Source: Streptomyces sp. NBC_01288
Lineage (GTDB): Bacteria > Actinomycetota > Actinomycetes > Streptomycetales > Streptomycetaceae
Reading direction: 5' to 3'
Assembly (NCBI RefSeq): GCF_035982055.1
Contig: NZ_CP108427.1
Coordinates: forward strand, 9,299,001-9,363,000
Length of the DNA: 64,000 nt
Shown here: positions 16,967 to 24,279 of the stretch, one piece after another
Position numbering within the stretch: the stretch's first letter is position 1
Layout: every line of letters starts with the position of its first letter
Notes under the pieces: generated by a model
Database searches by the model: none
Told to the model about the DNA's origin: nothing
The model's input: only the letters and a program-made list of their open reading frames with translations
Position numbers and translations under genes: made by a program

Positions 16967-18184
16967 TCAGCCCTCTGCCGCGTGCCGGGTGAGGAAACCG
17001 ATGAGGGCCGCGACGGTGGCGAGCACGGCCACGCTGGTGAGGGCGGCGGGGAGGGAGTACCAGTCGGCCATGAAGCCGATGGCGGGCGGTCCCAGGAGCA
17101 TGCCGCCGTAGCCGAGGGTGGAGGCGATGGCGACGCCGTCGGGGCCGGCGAGGGTGCCGGCGCGTTCGACGGCGACGGGGAAGAGGTTGGCGAGACCGAG
17201 CCCGGTGATCACGAATCCGAGGACGGCAGCCCACAGGGTGGGCGCGAGCGCGCCGAGCAGCATGCCGAGGGCGGCGGTCGTGCCGCCGGAGACGAGGGTG
17301 CGGGTGCGGCCGAGCCGTTCGAGCAGCCGGGTGCCGGTGAGCCGGCCGGCGGTCATGGCGAGCGCGAAGCAGGAGTAGCCGATGGCGGCGGCGCCTGCGG
17401 TGGCGTCGAGGTCCTGCTCCAGGTGCAGAGCGCTCCAGTCGGCCAGGGCGCCTTCGCCGAAGGCGGTGCAGAGGGCGATCAGACCGAAGGTGAAGACGAG
17501 GCCGCGGGTACGGGGGTTGAGGCGGCGGGGGGCGGTCTCCTGCTTCGGGGAGTCCTTGGCCGTGTCCTCGGGGAGTGCCGGGGGCTTCAGGCGCAGCAGA
17601 TTGCGGCCTACGACGGCGGTGACGAGCAGGCCGATCAGGGTGAGGCCGAACAGGTGCTGGGTCGGGGTCAGGAACCCGGCGACCAGTCCGCCCAGCCCGG
17701 CGCCGACCATGCCGCCGAGACTGAACGCGGCGTGGAAGCTGGGCATGATGGGCCGCCGCATCGCCCTGACCAGGTCGACCGCCGCGCTGTTGAACGCGAC
17801 GTTGATCCCGCCGTAGGCCGCGCCGAAGACCAGGAGGACGAGGCCGAGGGTGAGGGGTGAGTGGGTGAGCGGTGGGAGGGAGACGCTGAGCGACAGCAAC
17901 ACGGCGCAGGCGACGGTGACTTGGTGGTTGCCGTAGCGGTGGCAGAGGCGGCCGGTGAGCATCATGGTGATGACGGCGCCGGCGGAGACGCCGAGAAGCG
18001 CCAGTCCGAGGGTGCTGGCCGATGCGCCGGTCTGTTCCTTGATGGCGGGGATGCGGACGACCCAGCCGGCGAAGATGAAGCCGTCGAGGGCGAAGAACGC
18101 GGTGAGGGTGATCCGGAGGCGGGTCAGGTCGGTGGGGGTGCCCGGCACGGCGTTGTGCGTTCGGGGTTTGTTTATTTGCGGCAC
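16967..18184 (-). CDS. MFS transporter (YbjJ-like)
   Basis: This is a 405-residue protein with about 12 membrane segments. GTG 18184 is the only possible start because TAG lies four codons upstream in frame. The segment FAGWVVRIPAIKEQTG near residue 45 and GRLCHRYGNHQ near 80 (loop 2-3 motif) place it in the MFS group of YbjJ-type putative sugar or drug exporters. A promoter whose -10 box ends 6 nt before the GTG implies a leaderless mRNA. It is not in an operon with its neighbours. Confidence 0.85.
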   Translation of the reverse strand: MPQINKPRTHNAVPGTPTDLTRLRITLTAFFALDGFIFAGWVVRIPAIKEQTGASASTLGLALLGVSAGAVITMMLTGRLCHRYGNHQVTVACAVLLSLSVSLPPLTHSPLTLGLVLLVFGAAYGGINVAFNSAAVDLVRAMRRPIMPSFHAAFSLGGMVGAGLGGLVAGFLTPTQHLFGLTLIGLLVTAVVGRNLLRLKPPALPEDTAKDSPKQETAPRRLNPRTRGLVFTFGLIALCTAFGEGALADWSALHLEQDLDATAGAAAIGYSCFALAMTAGRLTGTRLLERLGRTRTLVSGGTTAALGMLLGALAPTLWAAVLGFVITGLGLANLFPVAVERAGTLAGPDGVAIASTLGYGGMLLGPPAIGFMADWYSLPAALTSVAVLATVAALIGFLTRHAAEG

Positions 18185-18190
18185 AAATTC

Positions 18191-18219
18191 AGGCTAGGGG
18201 GATCCTCCTACAGGGACAA
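18191..18219 (-). promoter_or_regulatory. Promoter for a leaderless transcript of the MFS gene
   Basis: On the minus strand TTGTCC (18219-18214), a 17-bp spacer and TAGCCT (18196-18191) are followed after exactly 6 nt by the GTG start. This geometry places transcription initiation at or next to the start codon. An AGGAGG inside the spacer is too far (about 19 nt) to be the ribosome site. Confidence 0.65.
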
Positions 18220-19178
18220 GGGGGAGTCGGCGGGCGTAGGTCGCCGGCCCTCAGGGGTTGCGATGGGGCTCGGGTTTTCGTTGTGCAGCTCTCTTCGAGG
18301 GGTATTAGGGCTCTTCCCGCAGACACCTTCTCTCAAGTCGCCCTGTGCGTTGCCCCTGCCCCTGCCTCTGATGTAGTCGCCGCACGGCTCAGGAATCCGG
18401 CCACACCTGGCCGTGCTTGAGCAGGCGGACGGTTACCGGGGGAGAGGCCGGCGAGTCACCGGCCGCCGCGCGCACCGCCTCCGCCGGCGGGGTCGAGTTC
18501 GGTGGCCCGGGCAGCCACGCCGGTGAGGGGGTGAGGGTTGGTGGGCGTCGTGATGGTGGCCACGGGGTATTGCTCCGATCCAGGCACAGGCGGCGCCAGG
18601 ACGGGGATGCGGGCCCGACCTGGCTGGGATCCCCTCCGTCGTCCGGTTGGTGACGGCCGCTGCGGATCAGCCGCATTGCCGACCATCTGGGTCTGATGCG
18701 AGAGCCGGTTTCGTCAGCCTCGGGTATGCCATCGCGTCGCCTCCGGGGCCCTCCATGATCCGCACTGCGCATCCGGAACAGGGCCGGAGGCGACGACAGC
18801 ACGGCCCCCGTCTGTTCGTCCTCGATGACACCCTCGCCCGCTCGGTCCACCTCACCCGGTGTCCGGCGAACGCGGTCCGGTAGTCCCGGTCCGGACACCA
18901 GGAAGCGAGTAACTCACCTGCTGGTTCCGGAGGTTCACCCGCGGCACCTGCCCACCTCCAGGGCGCGGAACACGGTGATCGAGGTGAAGTCGTCGCTGGG
19001 CACCGGGTTTTCCCTCTCCGCAGTCACCACCAGTGGCCCGCCAGGGCACCGGAGTTCGCCAGCCGGATCACGTGGCCCTGCCTGTTGGCGGACACGCTTC
19101 AAGCAGCGACCATCCGGTGCCGTCAGGACGGGCGACGGCAGTCGCGGTGTACGGACGCGGAACTTCTGGGCCCGAGGG
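18220..19178. other. Long stretch with no intact gene; probable gene remnants
   Basis: About 960 bp. Minus-strand frames hold protein-like pieces broken by stops and frame changes: GTG followed by TAERENPVPSDDFTSITVF then a stop (near 19027-18935), and TITTPTNPHPLTGVAARATE (near 18560-18500), which must change frame to reach a C-terminus VRLLKHGQVWPDS at 18389. No frame has a ribosome site plus a recognisable fold. A cluster of CCCTGCC repeats lies at 18350-18370. I take this as decayed coding DNA of unknown origin. Confidence 0.4.
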
Positions 19179-19535
19179 TTACCAGGGGCCGTGGTCGGCC
19201 AGGCCGAGGGCCAGAGCGGCGGCAGCGGTGGCGAGGAAGACGATTCCGCCCACGATGTCGCGTGAGCCCACTCGCAGGTGGGCGATGATCGCGCCGATGA
19301 AGTACAGCACGAGGCCGGAGGCGGCGAGGGTGCCCAGGAGCGGCACGGCGAGCCCGGCCAGCAGGCCCGTGGTGCCCGCAGCCAGCAGTACGCCCAGCAC
19401 GGGGACCCACTTCCGGGGTATGCCCTTCATGTCCGCCTGGGCCTTGGGGTATTCGTGGCCGATCAGGTAGGTGACGGCGGCGGCACCGTTGAAGACCGCG
19501 CCGATGACGGTGACCGTGACGTAGGCGGTGAACAC
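19179..19535 (-). CDS. DoxX-like small membrane protein
   Basis: This is a 118-residue protein. GTG 19535 has GGAG 5 nt upstream. It has four hydrophobic helices covering nearly the whole length (FTAYVTVTVIGAVFNGAA; WVPVLGVLLAAGTTGLLAGL; LAASGLVLYFIGAIIAHL; GIVFLATAAAALALGLA), the layout of DoxX-like proteins of the 120-residue class. The substrate or partner is unknown. It stands alone between a decayed stretch and a secreted-protein gene. Confidence 0.75.
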   Translation of the reverse strand: MFTAYVTVTVIGAVFNGAAAVTYLIGHEYPKAQADMKGIPRKWVPVLGVLLAAGTTGLLAGLAVPLLGTLAASGLVLYFIGAIIAHLRVGSRDIVGGIVFLATAAAALALGLADHGPW

Positions 19536-19898
19536 GCTTTCTCCGTTTCTGTGGGGAGTTGTGTGGCCGGGCACTCCATCGGAGGATGCCGTTCTCTTGG
19601 AGGGGTCCAACGACTCGATTTGTGACATGAGTCGCCAGTCCGGCGCGCCGTTGGTCGGGAACGGGCGCGCTGACCGGTGACACCCTGCCCTTTGGAACTG
19701 GGACACGTGGGGCCATTACCTGTGGACTAGGCGAGTTCGACGTCGTGCAGGGCCACGTGGGCGACTTGGGGTGAGGCTGTTCACTTGTCGTTCGATATTT
19801 GTTGGGGCGTCTGCCGCTACTGTCTGGCGTGCACTCAGATCGACGACCATAAGACGACAAGAGCCAGTTTCCGTGGTTTCCGAATACGGGAGAAACAC
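19536..19898. other. Divergent intergenic region
   Basis: The 363 bp lie between the DoxX-like gene (minus) and the secreted-protein gene (plus). The segment 19780-19900 is AT-richer than its surroundings and should carry the promoter of the secreted protein (a TACTGT hexamer at 19817-19822 is a possible -10), but no convincing -35 was found. No gene is supported. Confidence 0.4.
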
Positions 19899-20369
19899 GT
19901 GAAGGTACTTCGCCTGCCGTTCGTCCTCGCCGTTGCACTGGCGGCCCTGTTGGGCACACTCGCATCGCCCGCTTCGGCTGTGGAGCGCACCTGCTACGGG
20001 AAAACAGGAAACTTCAACGCCAACTGGCTTCTCCTGGTGGACTGGGACCGAGGCGAAAGCGAATGCTTTGGCGTCGCGCCGTCCGGCAGTATTTGGCACA
20101 CATGGCAGACCGCCGACACGTGGTACGAGATGCCGGGCAACGGCCGTGCCTCGTATGTCGCAAATGCTTATGACATCTACGACGGCATTTCCCAGAACGC
20201 TCAGAACATTGGAAAAGCCGTCAAGGTCGTCACGACGAGTAGTTCTTATTGCAGCTATCTTGACTATGCAACCAACACCTGGGGTGGCTGGTATGAGGTC
20301 TCCACTTCCAGCACATGCACGAACTCACCCAACATCGGGTACGAGGCTACGCACTGGCTCTTGCAGTAG
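19899..20369 (+). CDS. Small secreted protein of unknown function
   Basis: This is a 156-residue precursor. GTG 19899 has GGGAGA 7 nt before it. A textbook signal peptide (KVLRLPFVLAVALAALLG) ends in SPASA, with cleavage predicted before VERTC. The mature part of about 127 residues is rich in Trp, Tyr, Asn and Ser with four cysteines spaced for two disulfides, and lower in G+C than the neighbours. The family is not recognised; the Trp/Tyr-rich composition would suit carbohydrate or cell-wall binding, but that is speculation. A very stable hairpin directly follows, so it is monocistronic. Confidence 0.75.
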   Translation: MKVLRLPFVLAVALAALLGTLASPASAVERTCYGKTGNFNANWLLLVDWDRGESECFGVAPSGSIWHTWQTADTWYEMPGNGRASYVANAYDIYDGISQNAQNIGKAVKVVTTSSSYCSYLDYATNTWGGWYEVSTSSTCTNSPNIGYEATHWLLQ

Positions 20370-20375
20370 GGCATA

Positions 20376-20429
20376 GCCGCGGTCCACGGACAGCTGCCTC
20401 GCGAGAGGCAGCTGTCCGTGGACCGCGGC
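20376..20429 (+). terminator. 25-bp perfect stem with GCGA tetraloop
   Basis: The arms 20376-20400 and 20405-20429 are perfectly complementary and closed by GCGA, a GNRA tetraloop. It starts 6 nt after the stop of the secreted-protein gene. The stem is far longer than a usual terminator and has no U-tract; besides termination it could block 3' exonucleases and stabilise the message. Confidence 0.85.
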
Positions 20430-20796
20430 CGGGACCAGTCATGCCCGGGGCTACGAGACGTTGCCCGTCGGCTGCGAGGCGGTGCAATCCTTGGCGCCCA
20501 GGTGGCGTGATGGATCTCGGCAGCGGCGCGGGCGCGGTTTCCTGTTCAGCCTCGGTCGCGGCGGTGGTGTCGGCGGCCTCCAACACCCCGGCCAACGGGG
20601 CGACTTCCTCCCGCAGCCCTTCCACCCGCACGCGGGGAGCCTCTCGTGCCTCCATTCCGCGCGCGACCACGAAGTCCCCGGCGCTGCCGTGCCGTCGGCC
20701 GTCGCCCTGCCGCTACTCGGTCCCCGGGTGTCAGTGTCTTTGTGCCTGGGGGTTGTTGATCCCGCCGTAGGCCTGGAGCCGTTGCGAGCGTGGCCG
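20430..20796 (-). other. Intergenic region with a possible coding remnant
   Basis: A minus-strand frame between about 20670 and 20440 reads like a short coiled coil (MEAREAPRVRVEGLREEVAP and onward, then AGVLEAADTTAATEAEQE) before turning to low-complexity sequence. It has no clear ribosome site and runs into the hairpin. It may be a fragment of a larger coiled-coil protein. Otherwise nothing is recognisable. Confidence 0.3.
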
Positions 20797-21933
20797 CTAC
20801 TTCAGCCCGATCGCCGCGCAGGCCGCCGCGTACTCCGGGGTGCAGATGTCCTTGACGGTGTAGATGCCGTCCGCGATCACGGTGTCCTTGATGTTGTCCT
20901 TCGTGAGCGCGACCACCGGGACCAGCATCGTGGGGATCTTCTTCTCCGTGGGGCTGTCGACCGTGTCGCGGGTCAGGGAGTCGAACTGGATGTCGCGGCC
21001 CTGGACCTTGTACACAGCCATCTCCGCGGCGCGGGTGGCCTCCTCCGGGAACGGCTTGTACGCGGTCATGTACTGCTCGCCCGCGACGATCCGCTGGACC
21101 GCGTCCAGGTTCGCGTCCTGGCCGGTCACCGGTGGGATCTTGGTGGCGCCCGCGTCCTTCAGGGCCTTGATGACGGCGCCCGCCAGGCCGTCGTTGGCGG
21201 CGTAGACCGCGGCGATGTTGTCGAGGCCGACGGCCTTGATCGCGTTCTTCATGTTCGCCTCGGCTACAGCCGGCGACCACTTGTCGGTGTTGTACTCCTT
21301 GGCGATCTTGACGTTGTTCTTGAGTTCGCCGAGGGCACCGTCCTTGAACTTCGCGTAGTTCGTGTCCGCGGGGTCGCCGTTCATCATGACGATCTCGCTG
21401 GACGCCGCCTTGCTGCCGAGAGCCGTCATGATGGCGCGGGCCTGGATCTCGCCGACGAGTTCGTTGTCGTGGGAGACGTACGCGTCGATCGGGCCCTCCG
21501 CCAAGCGGTCGTAGGCGATGACGGGGATGCCGGCGTCCTTCGCCTTCTGGACCTCCGGCGCGATGGCCTTGGAGTTCAGCGCGTCCACCAGGATGACGTC
21601 GACCTTCTGGTCCACCATCTGCTGGAACTGCCGGCTCTGCTTGTCCTGGCTCGCCTCGGCGTTGGCGTAGACGACCTTGCCCTTGCCGTTGGTGAGCGCG
21701 GCGACCTCCTTCGTGATGACGGGGTGGTCGAAGGCCTCGAAGCGCGCGGTGTCCTTGTCGGGCAGGAGCAGTCCCACCGTGATGTCGTCGCCCTTCTTCG
21801 GAGATGCGGAGCCCTCGCTTCCGCCGATTCCGTCGACGACGCCGCACGCGGTGAGTGCCAGCGCTGACGCGGAGGCGGTCAGGGCTGTCGCGAGATGACG
21901 CACGGGGATTCCGCAAAGGGCGGGAGCGCTCAC
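20797..21933 (-). CDS. Xylose-type sugar-binding lipoprotein (XylF-like), orphan
   Basis: This is a 378-residue lipoprotein. GTG 21933 has AAAGG upstream. The signal peptide ends in the canonical lipobox LTAC with Cys30. The type I periplasmic-binding fold follows: TVGLLLPDKDTARFEAFDHP near residue 48, VDVILVDALNSKAIAP, GIPVIAYDRLAEG near 130, and IAAVYAANDGLAGAVIKAL with TGQDANLDAVQRI near 270-290. The DRL and TGQDA segments match D-xylose-binding proteins. No permease or ATPase gene is next to it, so it must use a transporter encoded elsewhere or act as a sensor. Confidence 0.88.
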   Translation of the reverse strand: MSAPALCGIPVRHLATALTASASALALTACGVVDGIGGSEGSASPKKGDDITVGLLLPDKDTARFEAFDHPVITKEVAALTNGKGKVVYANAEASQDKQSRQFQQMVDQKVDVILVDALNSKAIAPEVQKAKDAGIPVIAYDRLAEGPIDAYVSHDNELVGEIQARAIMTALGSKAASSEIVMMNGDPADTNYAKFKDGALGELKNNVKIAKEYNTDKWSPAVAEANMKNAIKAVGLDNIAAVYAANDGLAGAVIKALKDAGATKIPPVTGQDANLDAVQRIVAGEQYMTAYKPFPEEATRAAEMAVYKVQGRDIQFDSLTRDTVDSPTEKKIPTMLVPVVALTKDNIKDTVIADGIYTVKDICTPEYAAACAAIGLK

Positions 21934-22414
21934 GTGAGGCGCCTTTCGAGTGTGAGGGGAGCGGGGTGGCATTCGGGGGCGTTGATGTCCGGTGAGAGGT
22001 GGCTGCCGGGCGAGGGGGGCTTGGCCCTTGTGTCCGCGGGGGCAGGACGGCTTCGATTCGGCCTGCGCGACCGCGAGTTACTCCTTCGCCTGTGCGATTC
22101 CTGTCTCCGGTCGTCACCGTCGCACTTCCTTGATGTGGACGGGGTGGTGATCACGGGGAGAGGTTGTGACGGCTTCGGTGACCCGGTTTGATCCGGCCAC
22201 GTTCGCGGGGCGCAGGGAGGAAGCGCTGTCTCTCGGACGTCCTGACCGCGCCCGTTGTGGCGGGTGTTGGGTACAGCTGCGAGAAGTGACCTGCGGTAAC
22301 GGGGAGTTGGTCGAAGCGGGGCACCCGTGACTGGCCAAGAGGCCTGTCGGGGCCGGGTGTTGCCGATACGCTGAAAGGCGGCCATGAACCGGGGGCGGGG
22401 CTGGGGGCGGGGGC
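21934..22414. other. Divergent intergenic region, no gene recognised
   Basis: The 481 bp lie between the XylF-like lipoprotein gene and the kinase gene. Frames on both strands are Pro/Arg/Ser-rich shadows without ribosome sites. The promoters of both neighbours must lie here. No strong repeat or hairpin was seen. Confidence 0.4.
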
Positions 22415-24103
22415 ATGGATCCGCGGAAGCGGTTGTCGGGTGGATACGTCTGTGAGCGCGAACTCGGCCGGGGCGGACAGGGAGTGGTGTGGCTCGCCCG
22501 GGACGGGATGGGGCGGCAGGTCGTGGTGAAGTTCCTGTTGCCCGGCATGGAGTACGACGAGGTCGCGCTCGCCCGTGTACGCCGGGAGTTCGGCGCGGCG
22601 AGCCGGGTCGGCGAACTCGCCACGGCGCGTGTCCTCGACGCCGATCTGTCCGGACAACACCCTTACATCGTCAGCGAGTTCGTCCAAGGACCCACGATCC
22701 AGCAGCATGTGGCCGCCGGCGGTCCGCTGCCCTCCGGCCGGCTCCAGTCCCTCGGGCTGGCCGTGGCACACGCGTTGGCGCAGGTGCACCGGGTGGGCGT
22801 CGTGCACCGGGACATCAAACCGTCCAACATCCTGCTCTCCCCGGACGGACCGCGGATCATCGACTTCGGTATCGCCCGCGACGACCGCTCGCTGGAGTCG
22901 GCGCTCACCACACCGGGCAGCGTGCTCGGCTCGCCCGCGTACATGTCGCCCGAGCAGGTCAAGTCGTTCCCGGTCACCGCCGCCTCCGACGTGTTCTCCC
23001 TCGGCGGCACGCTGTACTTCGCCGCCACGGGGCGGCACCCCTTCGCCGGGGAGAGCGACTACGAGGTCCTCGTTGCCGTGTGCACCCGCGACGCGGACCT
23101 CACCGCCGTACCGCAGCCGGTCCGTTCGGTCATCGCCGACTGCCTGCGCAAGGACCCGGCGGCACGCCCCACCGCCGCCCAGCTCGTCACCCGGCTCGCG
23201 GAGGCGACGGAGGTGGACGGCGCCCGGACGGAGTCGCGTACGCCCTCGCCACCTCCGCCCGGCCCCGGGAACGGCGGCGCGGGCTCCGGCCTGAGCGCCA
23301 AGCAACTGCGGTTATGGGGGTTCGCGGCCGGCAGCGCCGCGGTGGCCCTGCTGCTCGCCATCGTGCTCAGCACCACCTCGGGAGGATCGGCGACGGAGGG
23401 CGGCCCACAGGCTCACGGTTCGACCCCCTCGACCCACTCGACTTCCTCGGCTTCGGCGTCCTCGTCGTCCGGGAGATCGACGGCACCCGCCGGCTCCCAA
23501 CTCCTCTCGTACACCGACGACTTGACCGACTCGGGCGACTGGTCGTACAAGGACCCGACCCTGGCGAAGATCACGCACCAGGGCGGGACCATGCTGGTGG
23601 ATCCCAGGCCCGAGCTGGAGGTGTGGCCGCAGGCGCCCTTCGAGCCGTCCTCGTTCGCCGTACGGCTGAGCACCCAGACGGAGTGGTACGGAGGCGAGGG
23701 CGGGGTCGGACTGTGGTGCGACGGCTCGGGGAACTACTGGAAGGGCTCCCGCTGGGCGACCTACCTGACGACGGATCAGGAAGCCCTGATCGTCCGGGAG
23801 TTCAGGTTCAAGGGGAAGTTCCAGCACGACCGGGTCGTCGAGGTGAACCTCGCTGACCTGGGCCTGAAGGTGGAGAGCCGGCGACAGATCGACATGTCGA
23901 TGACCTGTTCCTCCGCCGGTGAGGGTCGGATCAAGGTCGAGCTAGCCGTCAACGGCACCCGGGTCGCCGCGTACACCGGAAACGCCTTCGACGCGCGGGG
24001 CTGCGGTGTGGCCGCCTTCCACTACAGCGCCACCGACCCGCGGGGCACGGCCTATCACGCGGGTTTCGAGCGCTTCACCGCGACCGAATTGTCGGCGCGC
24101 TGA
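22415..24103 (+). CDS. Membrane-anchored Ser/Thr protein kinase (PknB-like) with unique sensor domain
   Basis: This is a 562-residue protein. The N-terminal Hanks-type kinase domain (about 10-270) is complete: Gly loop GRGGQG (18-23), Lys39 in VVVK, HRDIKPSN starting at 131, DFG at 150-152 and the APE-equivalent SPEQ. A Pro/Ser linker precedes one membrane helix (about 300-320) and a Ser/Thr-rich stalk. The extracellular part (about 360-562) contains no PASTA repeats; it reads like a jelly-roll sensor with two cysteines (VGLWCDGSGNYWKG, SMTCSSAGEG). The ligand is unknown. It is a single-gene unit. Confidence 0.92.
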   Translation: MDPRKRLSGGYVCERELGRGGQGVVWLARDGMGRQVVVKFLLPGMEYDEVALARVRREFGAASRVGELATARVLDADLSGQHPYIVSEFVQGPTIQQHVAAGGPLPSGRLQSLGLAVAHALAQVHRVGVVHRDIKPSNILLSPDGPRIIDFGIARDDRSLESALTTPGSVLGSPAYMSPEQVKSFPVTAASDVFSLGGTLYFAATGRHPFAGESDYEVLVAVCTRDADLTAVPQPVRSVIADCLRKDPAARPTAAQLVTRLAEATEVDGARTESRTPSPPPPGPGNGGAGSGLSAKQLRLWGFAAGSAAVALLLAIVLSTTSGGSATEGGPQAHGSTPSTHSTSSASASSSSGRSTAPAGSQLLSYTDDLTDSGDWSYKDPTLAKITHQGGTMLVDPRPELEVWPQAPFEPSSFAVRLSTQTEWYGGEGGVGLWCDGSGNYWKGSRWATYLTTDQEALIVREFRFKGKFQHDRVVEVNLADLGLKVESRRQIDMSMTCSSAGEGRIKVELAVNGTRVAAYTGNAFDARGCGVAAFHYSATDPRGTAYHAGFERFTATELSAR

Positions 24104-24128
24104 CGTCTTCTAACAAAATTATCATCGA

Positions 24129-24142
24129 AATTGTTAACAATT
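24129..24142 (+). promoter_or_regulatory. Perfect AATTGTTAACAATT palindrome upstream of the esterase gene
   Basis: A 14-bp perfect, AT-rich palindrome lies in an unusually AT-rich 40-bp block (24108-24145), 138 bp before the tannase-like start. In DNA of this G+C such a block is unlikely by chance. It looks like an operator for a TetR-, MarR- or IclR-type regulator encoded elsewhere. Confidence 0.5.
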
Positions 24143-24279
24143 CCCGGCTCCGGCTCAGGGTCCCGGCCTACAGTCTGGGACTCGTATGAGCCGCACAGCC
24201 AGACTTGCCCGCGGCGTCGCCGGGGTGGTGCCCAAGTACGGCTGTGACCACGCAACTCGCTGTACAAGGAGGTCCACGG

